The notes: generated from the letters alone by a model not told the origin. Shown: positions 1 through 9,622, numbered from the stretch's first letter. The stretch: DNA of 37,825 nt from Lachnospiraceae bacterium (GCA_022766515.1 JALEPA010000020.1:1-37825); one strand, 5' to 3'. Translations and numbers: made by a program.

Positions 1-1
1 G

Positions 2-1339
2 AAAGCTCTTGCACCAACAGGCGACAAGCGTATCGGATCTAACCCACATGCAAACGGTGGTAAGCTCCTTCGCGATCTTCGTTTACCTGATTTCCGTGAT
101 TACGGAATTGAAGTTCCAACACCTGGCGCTGTAGAGGCTCAGGATATGATCGAGCTCGGTGGATTTGTAAGAGATATCTTCAAATTGAACGAGGATTCTA
201 AGAACTTCCGTATCTTTGGACCGGACGAGACTATGTCTAACCGTCTTGGCAAGGTATTCGAAGTAACAAACCGTGATTGGAATAACGACAAGTATGACAG
301 CGACGAGTTCTTAGCTGCAGATGGTCGTGTTATGGACTCTATGCTGAGTGAGCATATGTGTGAAGGATGGCTCGAAGGTTATCTGTTGACCGGACGTCAT
401 GGTTTCTTCGCAAGTTACGAAGCATTTATCCGTGTTGTAGATTCTATGTGTGCACAGCATGCTAAATGGTTGAAAGTTTGCAATCAGCTTCCTTGGAGAC
501 AGTCTATCGCTTCCTTGAACCTGATCCTTTCTTCTAATGTATGGCAGCAGGATCACAACGGATTTACTCACCAGGATCCTGGATTCCTGGATCATATCGC
601 TAACAAGAAAGCAGATGTCGTAAGACTTTATCTGCCACCAGATACAAACTGTCTGTTATCTTGCTTCGATCACTGCATCAGAAGTAAAGATTATGTCAAT
701 GTATTGGTAACATCTAAGCATCCAAGACAGCAGTGGCTGACAATGGAGCAGGCCGTTAAGCATTGTACACAAGGTATTGGTATTTGGGAGTGGGCAAGTA
801 ACGATCAGGGCGAAGAGCCGGATCTCGTTATGGCATGCTGTGGTGATACTCCTACACTGGAGACACTGGCTGCTGTTACAATCTTGCGTGAAGCTATCCC
901 AGAGCTTAAGATCCGCGTGATCAATGTAGTTGACTTGATGAAACTTGAGCCAAATACAAAGCATCCTCACGGATTGACAGATGCTGATTATGATACTTTG
1001 TTCACAAAGGACAAACCTATCATCTTCGCATTCCACGGATACCATACATTGATCCACGAGTTGACTTACAGAAGAACCAACCGCAACATCCATGTATATG
1101 GTTACAAAGAGGAAGGAACGATCACAACTCCATTCGACATGCGTGTTCAGAACGAGATCGATCGTTTCAGCCTGGTAAAGAATGCGATCAAGCATTTACC
1201 ACAGCTTGGAAATCGTGGTGCATATCTTGTACAGAAGATGAACGACAAGTTAGTTGAGCATAAGCAGTACATCCATGAATATGGTATTGATATGCCAGAG
1301 ATCAGAGATTGGCAGTGGAGCACACCGGAGGATAAATAA
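2..1339 (+). CDS. xfp: Phosphoketolase (Xfp), C-terminal part, 5' end outside window
   Basis: The frame is open from base 2, with no start codon needed in the window, and ends with TAA at 1337-1339. It therefore holds roughly the last 445 codons of a protein that is usually about 790-800 residues. The sequence matches the C-terminal half of thiamine-diphosphate phosphoketolases, including the stretch [13 protein letters not shown] near the left edge and the ending [11 protein letters not shown]. The family cleaves xylulose-5-phosphate (and often fructose-6-phosphate) with phosphate to give acetyl-phosphate and an aldose phosphate, in the cytosol. The thiamine-binding N-terminal half lies upstream, so catalytic completeness cannot be judged. 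A strong hairpin follows at 1394-1428, so it probably ends its transcription unit. Confidence 0.93.
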   Translation, partial: KALAPTGDKRIGSNPHANGGKLLRDLRLPDFRDYGIEVPTPGAVEAQDMIELGGFVRDIFKLNEDSKNFRIFGPDETMSNRLGKVFEVTNRDWNNDKYDSDEFLAADGRVMDSMLSEHMCEGWLEGYLLTGRHGFFASYEAFIRVVDSMCAQHAKWLKVCNQLPWRQSIASLNLILSSNVWQQDHNGFTHQDPGFLDHIANKKADVVRLYLPPDTNCLLSCFDHCIRSKDYVNVLVTSKHPRQQWLTMEQAVKHCTQGIGIWEWASNDQGEEPDLVMACCGDTPTLETLAAVTILREAIPELKIRVINVVDLMKLEPNTKHPHGLTDADYDTLFTKDKPIIFAFHGYHTLIHELTYRRTNRNIHVYGYKEEGTITTPFDMRVQNEIDRFSLVKNAIKHLPQLGNRGAYLVQKMNDKLVEHKQYIHEYGIDMPEIRDWQWSTPEDK

Positions 1340-1393
1340 GATTCCTCTGGGCGCTTGCCCGGTCTAATCACAGATAAATATATGTGAAATCAA

Positions 1394-1428
1394 AAAACCA
1401 GCAGGAAAATCATTTTCCTGCTGGTTTT
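1394..1428. terminator. Bidirectional terminator between xfp and the metal ATPase
   Basis: A perfect 16-bp stem (AAAACCAGCAGGAAAA with its complement) surrounds a 3-nt loop. It is followed by TTTTGTTTTATT on the plus strand and has a run of A on the other side, so it can stop transcription of both convergent genes. Confidence 0.9.
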
Positions 1429-1504
1429 GTTTTATTATCATGTTGTTTGTTACGATACAAGCTCTTATAAAATATGCTCTTTCTCTCTATCGTTTACTTT
1501 CCCT

Positions 1505-3373
1505 CTATAGTTTGGATACGAACAGCGTACGAATAGCATTTAACACTGCTAATACCATGACTCCTACATCCGCAAAGATCGCTACCCACATGTTTGCGAT
1601 TCCCAATGCACCAAGTAACAGGCACAATGCTTTTACTCCCAATGCAAAGACAATATTTTGGTGAACAATGCGCAAACATTTTCTTGCGATACGAACTGCC
1701 TTTGCGATCTTCAATGGATCATCATCCATCAGCACGACATCTGCCGCCTCGATCGCTGCATCAGAGCCAAGAGCACCCATTGCGATTCCAACATCTGCAC
1801 GGGATAAAACCGGTGCATCATTGATTCCATCACCTACGAAGGCAAGTTTTGCCTTGCCCTTCTGCTCTCCCAGCAGTTTTTCTACCATTTCCACTTTGTC
1901 TGCCGGTAACAGTTCGCTATGCACCTCGTCAATCTGCAACTCAGCCGCAACACTTTCTGCCACACGACTGTCATCACCGGTCAACATAACGGTTCGCTCG
2001 ATTCCTGCCTTATGCAGTGCACGAACTGCGTCTTTTGCCGCTGGCTTCAAGACATCTGCGATCAAAATATGACCGCTGTATTCGCCATCTACTGCCACAT
2101 GAACGACCGTACCTACTTTATGACACTCTTTTGCCTCTACGCCAATTCTACGCATCAGCTTGGCATTTCCGACTGCAACGGTTCTACCATCTACTTTAGC
2201 GATCACACCATTTCCGCCAATTTCCTCTACATCGCTGACAGCACCGGCATTGATCTCTTCTCCATATGCCTGCTGCAGGCTCTTACTGATCGGATGGCTG
2301 GAATGACATTCTGCATGCGCTGCAAGACGAAGCAGTTCCTTCTCTTCCAAAGCATTGTGATGAACACCAACCACTTTGAAGACACCCTGTGTCATCGTTC
2401 CGGTCTTGTCAAATACAACACAACGGACATCCGACAATGTCTCCAAATAGTTAGAACCCTTGACCAGCACACCTTCATGACTGGCACCACCGATTCCGGC
2501 AAAAAAGCTCAATGGAATACTGATGACCAGTGCACATGGACAGCTGATAACCAGGAAGGTAAGCGCACGGTAGATCCAATCACCCCATGCTGCACTCTGT
2601 CCCAACAATAACATCTGCACTAATGGTGGCAATACTGCCAATGCTAAAGCACCATAGCATACCGCAGGTGTATAATATTTTGCAAACTTGGTAATAAAGT
2701 TCTCGGATCTGGACTTCTTGGAACTGGAATTTTCCACCAGATCCAAAATCTTAGATACCGTTGATTCTCCAAATTCTTTTGTCGTACGAATCCGAAGCAC
2801 ACCAGTCATGTTGATACATCCACTGATGACTTCATCGCCCGGCTGTACCTCGCGAGGCTTGCTCTCACCGGTCAGCGCACTCGTATTCAGCGAAGCGTTT
2901 CCCTCTTCCACAATACCATCAATCGGTACTTTCTCGCCCGGCTGCACCACGATCACACAGCCGATCTCCACCTCATCGGGATCGATCTGCTCCAGCTTGC
3001 CGTTCACCTCAATGTTGGCATAATCCGGTCGTATGTCCATCAGTTCACTGATATTGCGACGGCTCTTGCCCACTGCATAACTCTGGAACAACTCTCCGAT
3101 CTGATAAAACAGCATAACCGCTACGCCTTCGGTATACTCGCCCAAAGCGATCGCACCTACTGTTGCCACCGCCATCAGGAAGTTCTCATCAAACACCTGA
3201 CGGTTCAGGATTCCTTTTCCTGCCTTGCGTAAAATATCATAGCCAATGACCAGATAAGGAATCAAAAACAATCCAAATCGTAGCCATCCTTTTACCGGAA
3301 GCAATGCTATCGCTACCATCATCACGGAAGCCACGATAATGCGGATCAAAACTTTTTTTTGTTTTTTATTCAT
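1505..3373 (-). CDS. P1B-type metal efflux ATPase (Zn/Cd/Pb type), lacking its own HMA domain
   Basis: A 622-aa membrane ATPase expected to export Zn2+/Cd2+/Pb2+ at the cost of ATP. Visible motifs are the membrane CPC metal site (C278-P-C280), the phosphorylated aspartate in DKTGT (D322), the HP-locus dipeptide of P1B pumps (H360-P361), TGD (465-467), GDGIND (514-519) and a late membrane aspartate in ADVG (D602) that matches the ZntA-type Zn/Cd/Pb subgroup. The actuator TGE is at 168-170. Unlike many CadA/ZntA proteins it starts directly at the membrane segments; the HMA domain is supplied by the separate 72-aa protein just upstream (gap 27 bases). The two form an operon driven by the promoter at 3738-3765. 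The ribosome binding site is weak (AGAAAGTTGG region), suggesting less translation than the HMA protein. No metal-sensing regulator gene is in the window. Confidence 0.93.
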   Translation of the reverse strand: MNKKQKKVLIRIIVASVMMVAIALLPVKGWLRFGLFLIPYLVIGYDILRKAGKGILNRQVFDENFLMAVATVGAIALGEYTEGVAVMLFYQIGELFQSYAVGKSRRNISELMDIRPDYANIEVNGKLEQIDPDEVEIGCVIVVQPGEKVPIDGIVEEGNASLNTSALTGESKPREVQPGDEVISGCINMTGVLRIRTTKEFGESTVSKILDLVENSSSKKSRSENFITKFAKYYTPAVCYGALALAVLPPLVQMLLLGQSAAWGDWIYRALTFLVISCPCALVISIPLSFFAGIGGASHEGVLVKGSNYLETLSDVRCVVFDKTGTMTQGVFKVVGVHHNALEEKELLRLAAHAECHSSHPISKSLQQAYGEEINAGAVSDVEEIGGNGVIAKVDGRTVAVGNAKLMRRIGVEAKECHKVGTVVHVAVDGEYSGHILIADVLKPAAKDAVRALHKAGIERTVMLTGDDSRVAESVAAELQIDEVHSELLPADKVEMVEKLLGEQKGKAKLAFVGDGINDAPVLSRADVGIAMGALGSDAAIEAADVVLMDDDPLKIAKAVRIARKCLRIVHQNIVFALGVKALCLLLGALGIANMWVAIFADVGVMVLAVLNAIRTLFVSKL

Positions 3374-3400
3374 ATAAAACCAACTTTCTGATTGCTTTCC

Positions 3401-3619
3401 TTAGAAAAAGATCTCGCAGTCGTCTTCTACTTTTTTGCAGTTCTTAAGAACAGTAGGCATAACATCTGCAGGTGTCTTACCTTCCTCAAATTCTACGATC
3501 ATTTTCAATGCCATAAAATTCACAGTTGCGTCCTTGACACCTTCTGTCTTCTTCGCTGCCTCTTCCATCTTTGCTGCACAGTTTGCACAATCCACATCAA
3601 TCTTATAAGTCTTCTTCAT
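3401..3619 (-). CDS. Stand-alone heavy-metal-associated (HMA) domain protein
   Basis: A 72-aa protein consisting of a single ferredoxin-like HMA fold. The metal-binding motif is DCANCAAKME near residues 10-19, with cysteines at about 11 and 14. This DCANCA form is typical of HMA domains fused to zinc/cadmium ATPases rather than of copper chaperones (GMTCxxC). The C-terminus ends VEDDCEIFF, adding acidic and cysteine ligands. It probably hands metal to, or senses metal for, the ATPase encoded next. The start has a clear GGAGG 9 bases upstream. A structured leader and an ArsR-type operator precede it. Confidence 0.9.
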   Translation of the reverse strand: MKKTYKIDVDCANCAAKMEEAAKKTEGVKDATVNFMALKMIVEFEEGKTPADVMPTVLKNCKKVEDDCEIFF

Positions 3620-3643
3620 AATAATCCTCCATTCTTGACGATT

Positions 3644-3680
3644 GATCCATTGCTATTGGGGATAGTCCCGACAATGGATC
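3644..3680 (-). other. Leader hairpin upstream of the HMA protein gene
   Basis: A 9-bp perfect inverted repeat (GATCCATTG / CAATGGATC) encloses a second small stem (GGGA-CTA-TCCC) in the transcript. It sits between the operator and the Shine-Dalgarno sequence, so it belongs to the 5' leader. It has no U-tract. It may stabilise the message; a regulatory role is only inferred. Confidence 0.55.
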
Positions 3681-3705
3681 GCCGATGCTTAATCTGTTGC
3701 CTTTT

Positions 3706-3729
3706 ACATATGAACAATTATTCATATGT
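3706..3729. promoter_or_regulatory. ArsR/SmtB-type metal-sensor operator
   Basis: A perfect 9-bp inverted repeat, ACATATGAA - 6 nt - TTCATATGT, lies just downstream of the -10 box on the minus strand. The ATATGAA...TTCATAT palindrome is the form bound by zinc/cadmium-sensing ArsR/SmtB repressors (SmtB, CzrA and CadC group). Binding here would block initiation at the efflux promoter. The cognate repressor is not encoded in this window. Confidence 0.75.
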
Positions 3730-3737
3730 TTGTTTGT

Positions 3738-3765
3738 ATTATAGCACCCTCCCTCTTTTTGTCAA
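3738..3765 (-). promoter_or_regulatory. Sigma-A promoter of the metal efflux operon
   Basis: On the minus strand TTGACA (3765-3760) and TATAAT (3743-3738), both perfect consensus hexamers, are separated by 16 bases. Transcription would start near 3731, directly against the palindrome at 3706-3729. This is a strong promoter kept silent by a repressor. Confidence 0.85.
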
Positions 3766-3799
3766 GTATTTCTCTAAAAATATTAGAAAAAGTGTATTA

Positions 3800-5977
3800 T
3801 TATGAATCCTGCTGCTGTAATCCCATCGACAGATCATATTTGGTGATTTTTCCGTTCACGCGCAATTCTCCGTAAGGATATGCGTCAAAGTCTGCAAAGC
3901 GGCTCACTTTCGGAATCATCTGCATGGAGTTTTTACCAATATAAGTCAAACGCAGCAAATAACCTTCCTGTGTTGCATGTTTCATTTTTTCCGGTGCGAC
4001 AACAAACTCACCCTTTTTATTTAGATCTCCAATCCCGATCTTCTGCTTGTAAAATACTTTCTTCGTTGCCTGATCCTGCAATTCTATCAGGTACTCCGGT
4101 GTTGATGGCAGTATCGGCTGTTCCGGCAACTCAAAATATAAGGTCAATCGATTCCACTGTCCCTTTCGCACATACTGATTTTGTTGCAAAGTCTGCTCTA
4201 ACAGATAGGGAACGACACCCAGTTCTTCCTGTACGGAAACAGAGTCTCCCACAATACGGCTCTGATAGAAATGCCTCCGTACCCGATGGCGTTCCTGTTT
4301 CCAAATAACGCCCTGTGTGATCACGACCGCAGCCGCACTGATCACCAATAAACCCCTGCCTGCAATATGCTGCACTTTTTTTCTATGCGAATCCTGCCTG
4401 TTAGCAAATACTCCTGCATAACCATATTCCATTCCGTCTGCCATCAGGATCAGATAGACGCCCATAAAGCAGATATTATATTTTCGATTGGCCTCCCAAA
4501 GCATAAAGAACAAGACTGCTCCCAAAAAAGTCAACGCAAACAGAAACATTTCACTGCATTGTTTTTCTCTAAGCTGACGCACCAAGGAAAAACAGAGGAA
4601 CAGAAAAATGCACATACGAAATGCCTGTGTGTATAATAAGAAGTTTCCGTTATTGTTACCCATGACATATTCATACAGTACCGGATACTCCTTTGCATAT
4701 CCCGCTTTTGGCAGAGAATCATCGTCACCCATCGCCCACACACGGAACATTTTTACGAGTAACTGTCTTCCCAGACCCAGTGGTCCCATCCGTTGCAGAC
4801 GGTGTTTTGTCTCCTCGATCGTCGCCTTTGTTTTCTCTTCTTTGGTCGGAAAACTTCTCGTAAAATTCTCGTCATCTCTGGAGAATCCACCGTAGCTTTC
4901 CTCGTTCAATCCCATCATGATCCAATGTGTTACCGGAAATTCACCTGTCAATTTACTTTGATCAACATGGCGGTTGACCAACTCCCCACATCCGGCATAA
5001 ACGACACCAAAAACAGCAAGAACCAACACGGCTTTCACGACAGTATTTCGTTTTTCTGTCTTTCCGCGCACCAGATTCCAGCGTGGATTGAATCTTCGTT
5101 TGGTCGTTCCCGCAGCCTGTTTGCCTGTCTCCGGAAGCAGGATCGGCTCCTGGAAAAATTTCACCGCTGCAAACAGGATCATTGCCAATATAGGCAGGAT
5201 CGTGGTAGGACGAAGCCAATAACCGATCGCCATGAAGGAACCTAACAGGATGCATTTGACAATGTTCTTGACCGTCAGCTTCCCCCCACGCAACCACAGA
5301 CACAGATACAAGATCCCGATAACAAATGGGAATGACATCGTATTAGTATAGGCTGTTGTCAACCAGACATAAGTGGTAGGACAAAGCAAAAAGCAAAGCA
5401 GCACCATATTTGCCATACCGCGCCCTTTTAAGCGTTTTGCCGTACGATAACTAATGTAAATTCCTACATCTACAAAACAAGTATTTAAGATAACTAATGG
5501 CAGCCAGATCTGCTCAATGCGGCAGGCATTTAATATTTTGAAAAAATAATAAAACAGTACCGTAAGAAAATGATTATTCGTATATCGCTGAAAATAATCA
5601 TTTGCCATATTCATCTGTCCATGCTGCTCTCTTGCCATCGCAAGTGCTTCTTCCTGCACTCGTGCTGCATCACTGATCGACATTGGTCGCGACACCAGCG
5701 TCAAAAATGCAATCTGTGCCAGTACAATGAGAACAAAAATTGCGATCGTTGTCTTGCGCCCCGTCTGTTCCATTTTAGGATACAGCTTGATCGCCAAGAC
5801 AGAAAGCACGATTGCTAACGCTACTACCGCTCCAATTTCCAGTGCGATCCACGCAGCCCCGGGTAATACCTTTCGATAATACACGACCGATATCCCCGAC
5901 ATCACCAACAGGATCGTCCCGATCACCAGCGTCATCCACAGACTGAGTCTGTGACAAAAATTAACTACTTGTTTCAT
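3800..5977 (-). CDS. GT-C-like polytopic membrane protein, possible glycosyltransferase
   Basis: A 725-aa protein with about ten or more membrane spans (for example residues 13-33, 42-64 and 78-95) and a last span near 550-570. A soluble tail of about 150 residues follows, predicted to lie outside the membrane. The first extracytoplasmic loop carries SISDAARVQEE (D103), in the place where GT39/PMT-like GT-C enzymes carry their acidic metal- or acceptor-binding motif. Such enzymes transfer sugars from polyprenyl-phosphate donors to surface glycans or proteins. Substrate and exact family cannot be read from the sequence. It starts with AAGGAGGG 6 bases before ATG, 47 bases after pepD, with no terminator between them. 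No terminator is visible after its stop, only about 35 bases before the metal-pump promoter. Confidence 0.6.
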   Translation of the reverse strand: MKQVVNFCHRLSLWMTLVIGTILLVMSGISVVYYRKVLPGAAWIALEIGAVVALAIVLSVLAIKLYPKMEQTGRKTTIAIFVLIVLAQIAFLTLVSRPMSISDAARVQEEALAMAREQHGQMNMANDYFQRYTNNHFLTVLFYYFFKILNACRIEQIWLPLVILNTCFVDVGIYISYRTAKRLKGRGMANMVLLCFLLCPTTYVWLTTAYTNTMSFPFVIGILYLCLWLRGGKLTVKNIVKCILLGSFMAIGYWLRPTTILPILAMILFAAVKFFQEPILLPETGKQAAGTTKRRFNPRWNLVRGKTEKRNTVVKAVLVLAVFGVVYAGCGELVNRHVDQSKLTGEFPVTHWIMMGLNEESYGGFSRDDENFTRSFPTKEEKTKATIEETKHRLQRMGPLGLGRQLLVKMFRVWAMGDDDSLPKAGYAKEYPVLYEYVMGNNNGNFLLYTQAFRMCIFLFLCFSLVRQLREKQCSEMFLFALTFLGAVLFFMLWEANRKYNICFMGVYLILMADGMEYGYAGVFANRQDSHRKKVQHIAGRGLLVISAAAVVITQGVIWKQERHRVRRHFYQSRIVGDSVSVQEELGVVPYLLEQTLQQNQYVRKGQWNRLTLYFELPEQPILPSTPEYLIELQDQATKKVFYKQKIGIGDLNKKGEFVVAPEKMKHATQEGYLLRLTYIGKNSMQMIPKVSRFADFDAYPYGELRVNGKITKYDLSMGLQQQDS

Positions 5978-6024
5978 AATAACCCTCCTTGCCCCCCCGG
6001 CATTTTATCTTTTGCAGTGTGTTT

Positions 6025-7470
6025 TTATAACTGCTTTAAAACCTCTAATGTAAAGTCCCATGTGCGTTTTACACTTTCTACACACATCGACTCTTTTGGC
6101 GTATGAATATCCTTCATATCCGGTCCATAGGAAACACAATCAAGTCCCGGAAGTTTACCGGAAAACAGACCGCACTCAACGCCTGCATGCAATCCCTGTA
6201 CAACCGGATCTTTTCCATACATCTTTTGGTAAGTTGCAACCATCGTGTCACGAAGCGGAGAATCCTTGCGATATTCCCAAGCAGGATAATTTCCTGCATT
6301 TTCGAGCGTGCCACCCTTTGCCTGAATAAAACTCTCCAGACGATCTACCAACGCCACCTTCTGGCTGTCTACGCTGCTTCGCACGCAGAACGAGAACCGA
6401 ACTTCCTCTTCACTGCTTGTCAATATACCCATATTCAGAGAAGTCTGCACCATATGATCCATGATAGGATCCATTGCTACGATGCCGCCCGGAAGATTGA
6501 GCAGACAATCAATAACCATTTGTGTGCTCTCCTTCGTCATTGGCTGCCATTCGCTCTGTTCTGCTTCGTTAAGAGAGATCGTAATCTCTGCATCGGTGTA
6601 TTGATACTCGTCGCGCAGTTCTTTTTGCTGTGCCTCAGCAATACGGTATAGCGACTCTTTTTGACTTTCCTCTACAACCAGATCTGCCTGTGCCTGTCGT
6701 GGGATCGCATTGTCCTTGCTGCCACCCTGAACCTGATACAGTGCAATATCTGCCTCTTTCTGCATCGCATATAATACACGACCCAAAAGCTGATTGGCAT
6801 TGGCTCTTCCTTTATGAATCTCTGCACCGGAATGACCTCCCTGCAATCCATCAATGACTAAGCGAAGTGCTGTGCCTGTCTTCGCCTCTCTCTGTACCGG
6901 TAAATGTGCTACAGAAGTGCATCCTCCCGCACAACTTACCAGGAAAAATCCCTCATCCTCAGAGTCCATATTTAACATGGTACGAGACTTTAAGACAGAG
7001 GCATCAAGCGCTGCTGCGCCAAGCATACCGATCTCTTCATCTACTGTTAATACCACTTCCAATGGTGGATGCGGAATATCATCGGACGCTAAGATTGCTA
7101 ACGCATACGCCACTGCGATACCATCATCTCCGCCCAAAGTCGTACCCTTTGCGGAGATAATTCCATCTTCCAACCGGAGATCCAAACCATCTTTCGTAAA
7201 ATCGATCGTGCAATCTGCTTCTTTTTCACACACCATATCCATGTGTCCCTGAAGCATGACCGGTGCATGATCTTCATATCCTGCCGTACCATCCTTCCAA
7301 ATGATCACATTGTTGCTCTCATCCTGCACATAACGAAGTCCCTGCTTCTTGGCGAACTGTACAAGATAATCACTGATCTTCTTTGTATCTCTTGAGCCAT
7401 GCGGAATTCCGCAGATGTCCTCAAAATATTTAAATACACTTGCCGGTTGTAATCCTTCTAAAACACTCAT
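6025..7470 (-). CDS. pepD: Aminoacyl-histidine dipeptidase (PepD, peptidase family M20C)
   Basis: A 481-aa cytosolic dinuclear zinc dipeptidase that hydrolyses Xaa-His and many other dipeptides. The full M20 metal/catalytic set is visible: HMDMV (H76, D78), GGDDGIA (about D115), VDEEIGM (E145-E146) and, near the C-terminus, GLHAGVECG. The N-terminal FEDICGIPHGS segment is characteristic of the M20C PepD group. Length is normal for the family (about 480-490). It lies 21 bases after the beta-galactosidase and 47 before the GT-C-like gene, all on the same strand. Co-transcription is likely, although no functional link between these activities is evident. Confidence 0.94.
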   Translation of the reverse strand: MSVLEGLQPASVFKYFEDICGIPHGSRDTKKISDYLVQFAKKQGLRYVQDESNNVIIWKDGTAGYEDHAPVMLQGHMDMVCEKEADCTIDFTKDGLDLRLEDGIISAKGTTLGGDDGIAVAYALAILASDDIPHPPLEVVLTVDEEIGMLGAAALDASVLKSRTMLNMDSEDEGFFLVSCAGGCTSVAHLPVQREAKTGTALRLVIDGLQGGHSGAEIHKGRANANQLLGRVLYAMQKEADIALYQVQGGSKDNAIPRQAQADLVVEESQKESLYRIAEAQQKELRDEYQYTDAEITISLNEAEQSEWQPMTKESTQMVIDCLLNLPGGIVAMDPIMDHMVQTSLNMGILTSSEEEVRFSFCVRSSVDSQKVALVDRLESFIQAKGGTLENAGNYPAWEYRKDSPLRDTMVATYQKMYGKDPVVQGLHAGVECGLFSGKLPGLDCVSYGPDMKDIHTPKESMCVESVKRTWDFTLEVLKQL

Positions 7471-7491
7471 TTTTCTATTTCCTTTCTTATT

Positions 7492-9459
7492 TTATTTCTC
7501 CGGGTATACCTGCATTTCAAATGGTTGTAACACATCTCCTGTCCATATTTTCTGGGAATGCATGGTATTGTTAAAGACAAAAGTCCAGCTCTTCTGTCCC
7601 TTTTTGCGGACAGTAACTTCCACACCGGGCGGCAGATCATTTCGATAAGACACGCCTGTCTCTTCGACGATCGTTTGTGCCAGACTGTGGTAAGCAGATC
7701 GGTTCATGACCGTTCCTACATAGTATGCTCTTCCTTCGCCATATTCATTACAGGTCACGGCTGCTCTTCCACCGTAAAACAGTGAGAAACCCTTCGGTCC
7801 ATACACTGCCATAGTCTTTGCAGTCGTAGGCGCAAGAATATCGCACCACTGCATCGCCTTAGCAGATTGCTCTCCATGCACCTGCTTCCACGCGCTATCA
7901 CAGAGTTGCAGATCATGTTCGTGCGACCCTATCGCATCATACTCTTCTACGCGCACTCCTGCAAGTTCTTCATACACGGTTGGCAATGCCTGCATGATGC
8001 AGCAGTTATAGGAATCTTTCACACCGCATCGATTGGTCAGTACCACACTGCCACCATCCTCTGCAAAATGATACAGATGATCTTTCACCTCTTCGTTCGT
8101 GATCAGCAGGGTCGGTGCGATCACGATGCGGTACTGCTCTAAGGATGCCGTCTCATTAATGATATCCACACCTACACCGATGGAAGTAAAGGCATCGTGA
8201 AACAATTTAAGCTGTTCCAGATAATACATTCCTTCTGCCTGATGTTGCAGTTTGAAGGCATATTCCTGTGCAGAACCATATAGGATCGCCACCTCATTTT
8301 GAATAACAGCCCCCTCTGCTTCCTTCCATTTCTTCGCCCAGGAACAAAGTTCGGCGAACTCACGATACCGTCTTCCCGGAACATTGTTGTGATCCAAAAT
8401 ACCATGCCAATACATCTCCGCTCCGGAGCAAGCCGTCCGCCAGCGAAAATGCAATACGGTATCTGCTCCGTGCGCAAACGCCTGTGCTGCATATCCCCGG
8501 ATCATTCCCGGTCTTGGTGTCGGTGACATCGGCATCCAACTACCCATCGCACCGCTTAACTGCTCCATGATCCAGAAATTCTGTTGCTTGATCCCACGCA
8601 TCAAATCCAAATGAAACGCATGGGAATAGAGGCTTTCTTCGTCCTCCGGCAACACCGACAACGGGTAATTGTCATAGGACACAAAGTCCAAATGCTCAAA
8701 CAGATCATAAAAATCCGGCATATTTTCGCAAAACCAATTATTTGTCGTGATCGGCACTGTTGCATCCCACTTGCGGATGCACTGTCTCTGAAACTCTATA
8801 TAGTCGACAATGCTGTCTGATGCATAGCGGTTGTAGTCCAATGTCAGTGATGGATTTTGCCACTGCAAAACACCTGCCGTAGGCGGCTTTACTTCCTCCC
8901 AGGAAGAATACTCCCCGCTCCATACTGTATTGCGGTAAGCTGCATTGACTGCCTGTGGCGTTCCATATTTCTTTTGCATCCATGCACGAAATCCCTGCGT
9001 ACACTCCTCACAGCGGCAATGGTTAGCCTCCACCTCATTATCGATCTGATAGGCTATGATCCTTGGATTGTCGTGATACCGTTCCACCAAGGCTTGAATG
9101 ATCTTCTCACACAACCTGCGATAAGTGGCGTTCGTCACACAACGGTGGCCACGAATCCCAATGGGAATCTTTGCGCCATCTGCTCCCACTTGAATGATCT
9201 CCGGATATTTTTCAAACGCCCATTGTGGTGGTGTACAAGTTGGCGTACACAATACCAGATCAATTTCTCTATCCGTAAAAATCTGCACCACTCGGTCCAG
9301 CCATGCAAAATCATAAACACCTTCTGTAGGTTCCATGCGGCTCCATGCAAACTCTCCCACGCGAACAATCTCGACACCGATCTCCTTCATCCGGTCGGCA
9401 TCCTGTTCCCACATGGTTTCATCCCATTGTTCCGGATAATAATCTACGCCAATGCGCAT
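7492..9459 (-). CDS. GH42 beta-galactosidase
   Basis: A 655-aa cytosolic family 42 glycoside hydrolase, expected to release galactose from beta-galactosides such as transported oligosaccharides. The TIM barrel carries the acid/base glutamate in YQIDNEVEAN (E142) and the nucleophile in WIMEQLSG (E299). The cysteine cluster C107, C148, C150 and C153 (NHCRCEEC) matches the structural zinc site of GH42 enzymes. The reading frame extends to a GTG at 9510, but that has no ribosome binding site. ATG at 9459 has AAAGGGGG 9 bases upstream and begins MRIGVDYYPEQW, the usual GH42 beginning. No signal peptide is seen. A LacI-family regulator gene lies 2.3 kb away, but no matching operator is visible directly upstream. 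Confidence 0.93.
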   Translation of the reverse strand: MRIGVDYYPEQWDETMWEQDADRMKEIGVEIVRVGEFAWSRMEPTEGVYDFAWLDRVVQIFTDREIDLVLCTPTCTPPQWAFEKYPEIIQVGADGAKIPIGIRGHRCVTNATYRRLCEKIIQALVERYHDNPRIIAYQIDNEVEANHCRCEECTQGFRAWMQKKYGTPQAVNAAYRNTVWSGEYSSWEEVKPPTAGVLQWQNPSLTLDYNRYASDSIVDYIEFQRQCIRKWDATVPITTNNWFCENMPDFYDLFEHLDFVSYDNYPLSVLPEDEESLYSHAFHLDLMRGIKQQNFWIMEQLSGAMGSWMPMSPTPRPGMIRGYAAQAFAHGADTVLHFRWRTACSGAEMYWHGILDHNNVPGRRYREFAELCSWAKKWKEAEGAVIQNEVAILYGSAQEYAFKLQHQAEGMYYLEQLKLFHDAFTSIGVGVDIINETASLEQYRIVIAPTLLITNEEVKDHLYHFAEDGGSVVLTNRCGVKDSYNCCIMQALPTVYEELAGVRVEEYDAIGSHEHDLQLCDSAWKQVHGEQSAKAMQWCDILAPTTAKTMAVYGPKGFSLFYGGRAAVTCNEYGEGRAYYVGTVMNRSAYHSLAQTIVEETGVSYRNDLPPGVEVTVRKKGQKSWTFVFNNTMHSQKIWTGDVLQPFEMQVYPEK

Positions 9460-9564
9460 CCCTAAAAGCCCCCTTTTTACTATGCGTATGTAATCTTTTT
9501 TGTGCGTCACTGCATCCCTACAAAATGTTTTTTACTTTATAAGGATGACTACAAAACCCCAAAA

Positions 9565-9598
9565 TGGGGATAGACTATCCTGCGATAGCCTGTCCCCA
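9565..9598 (-). terminator. Terminator of the coiled-coil protein gene
   Basis: In the minus-strand transcript a 15-bp stem with one C-A mismatch and one G-U pair (TGGGGACAGGCTATC paired with its partner, loop GCAG) is followed by TTTTGGGGTTTTG. It separates the coiled-coil gene from the GH42 operon. Confidence 0.85.
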
Positions 9599-9622
9599 TC
9601 TGCTTTGTGTACGATTTATGTC

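Noticed and set aside
146-1339. Phosphoketolase as a complete gene starting at 146
   Set aside because: The same frame is open to the window edge and encodes conserved phosphoketolase sequence before 146; the gene is cut by the window.
9459-9562. LacI-type operator or clear promoter before the GH42 gene
   Set aside because: No hexamer pair with 16-18 spacing and no central-CG palindrome found, so control by the nearby LacI-family protein is not claimed.
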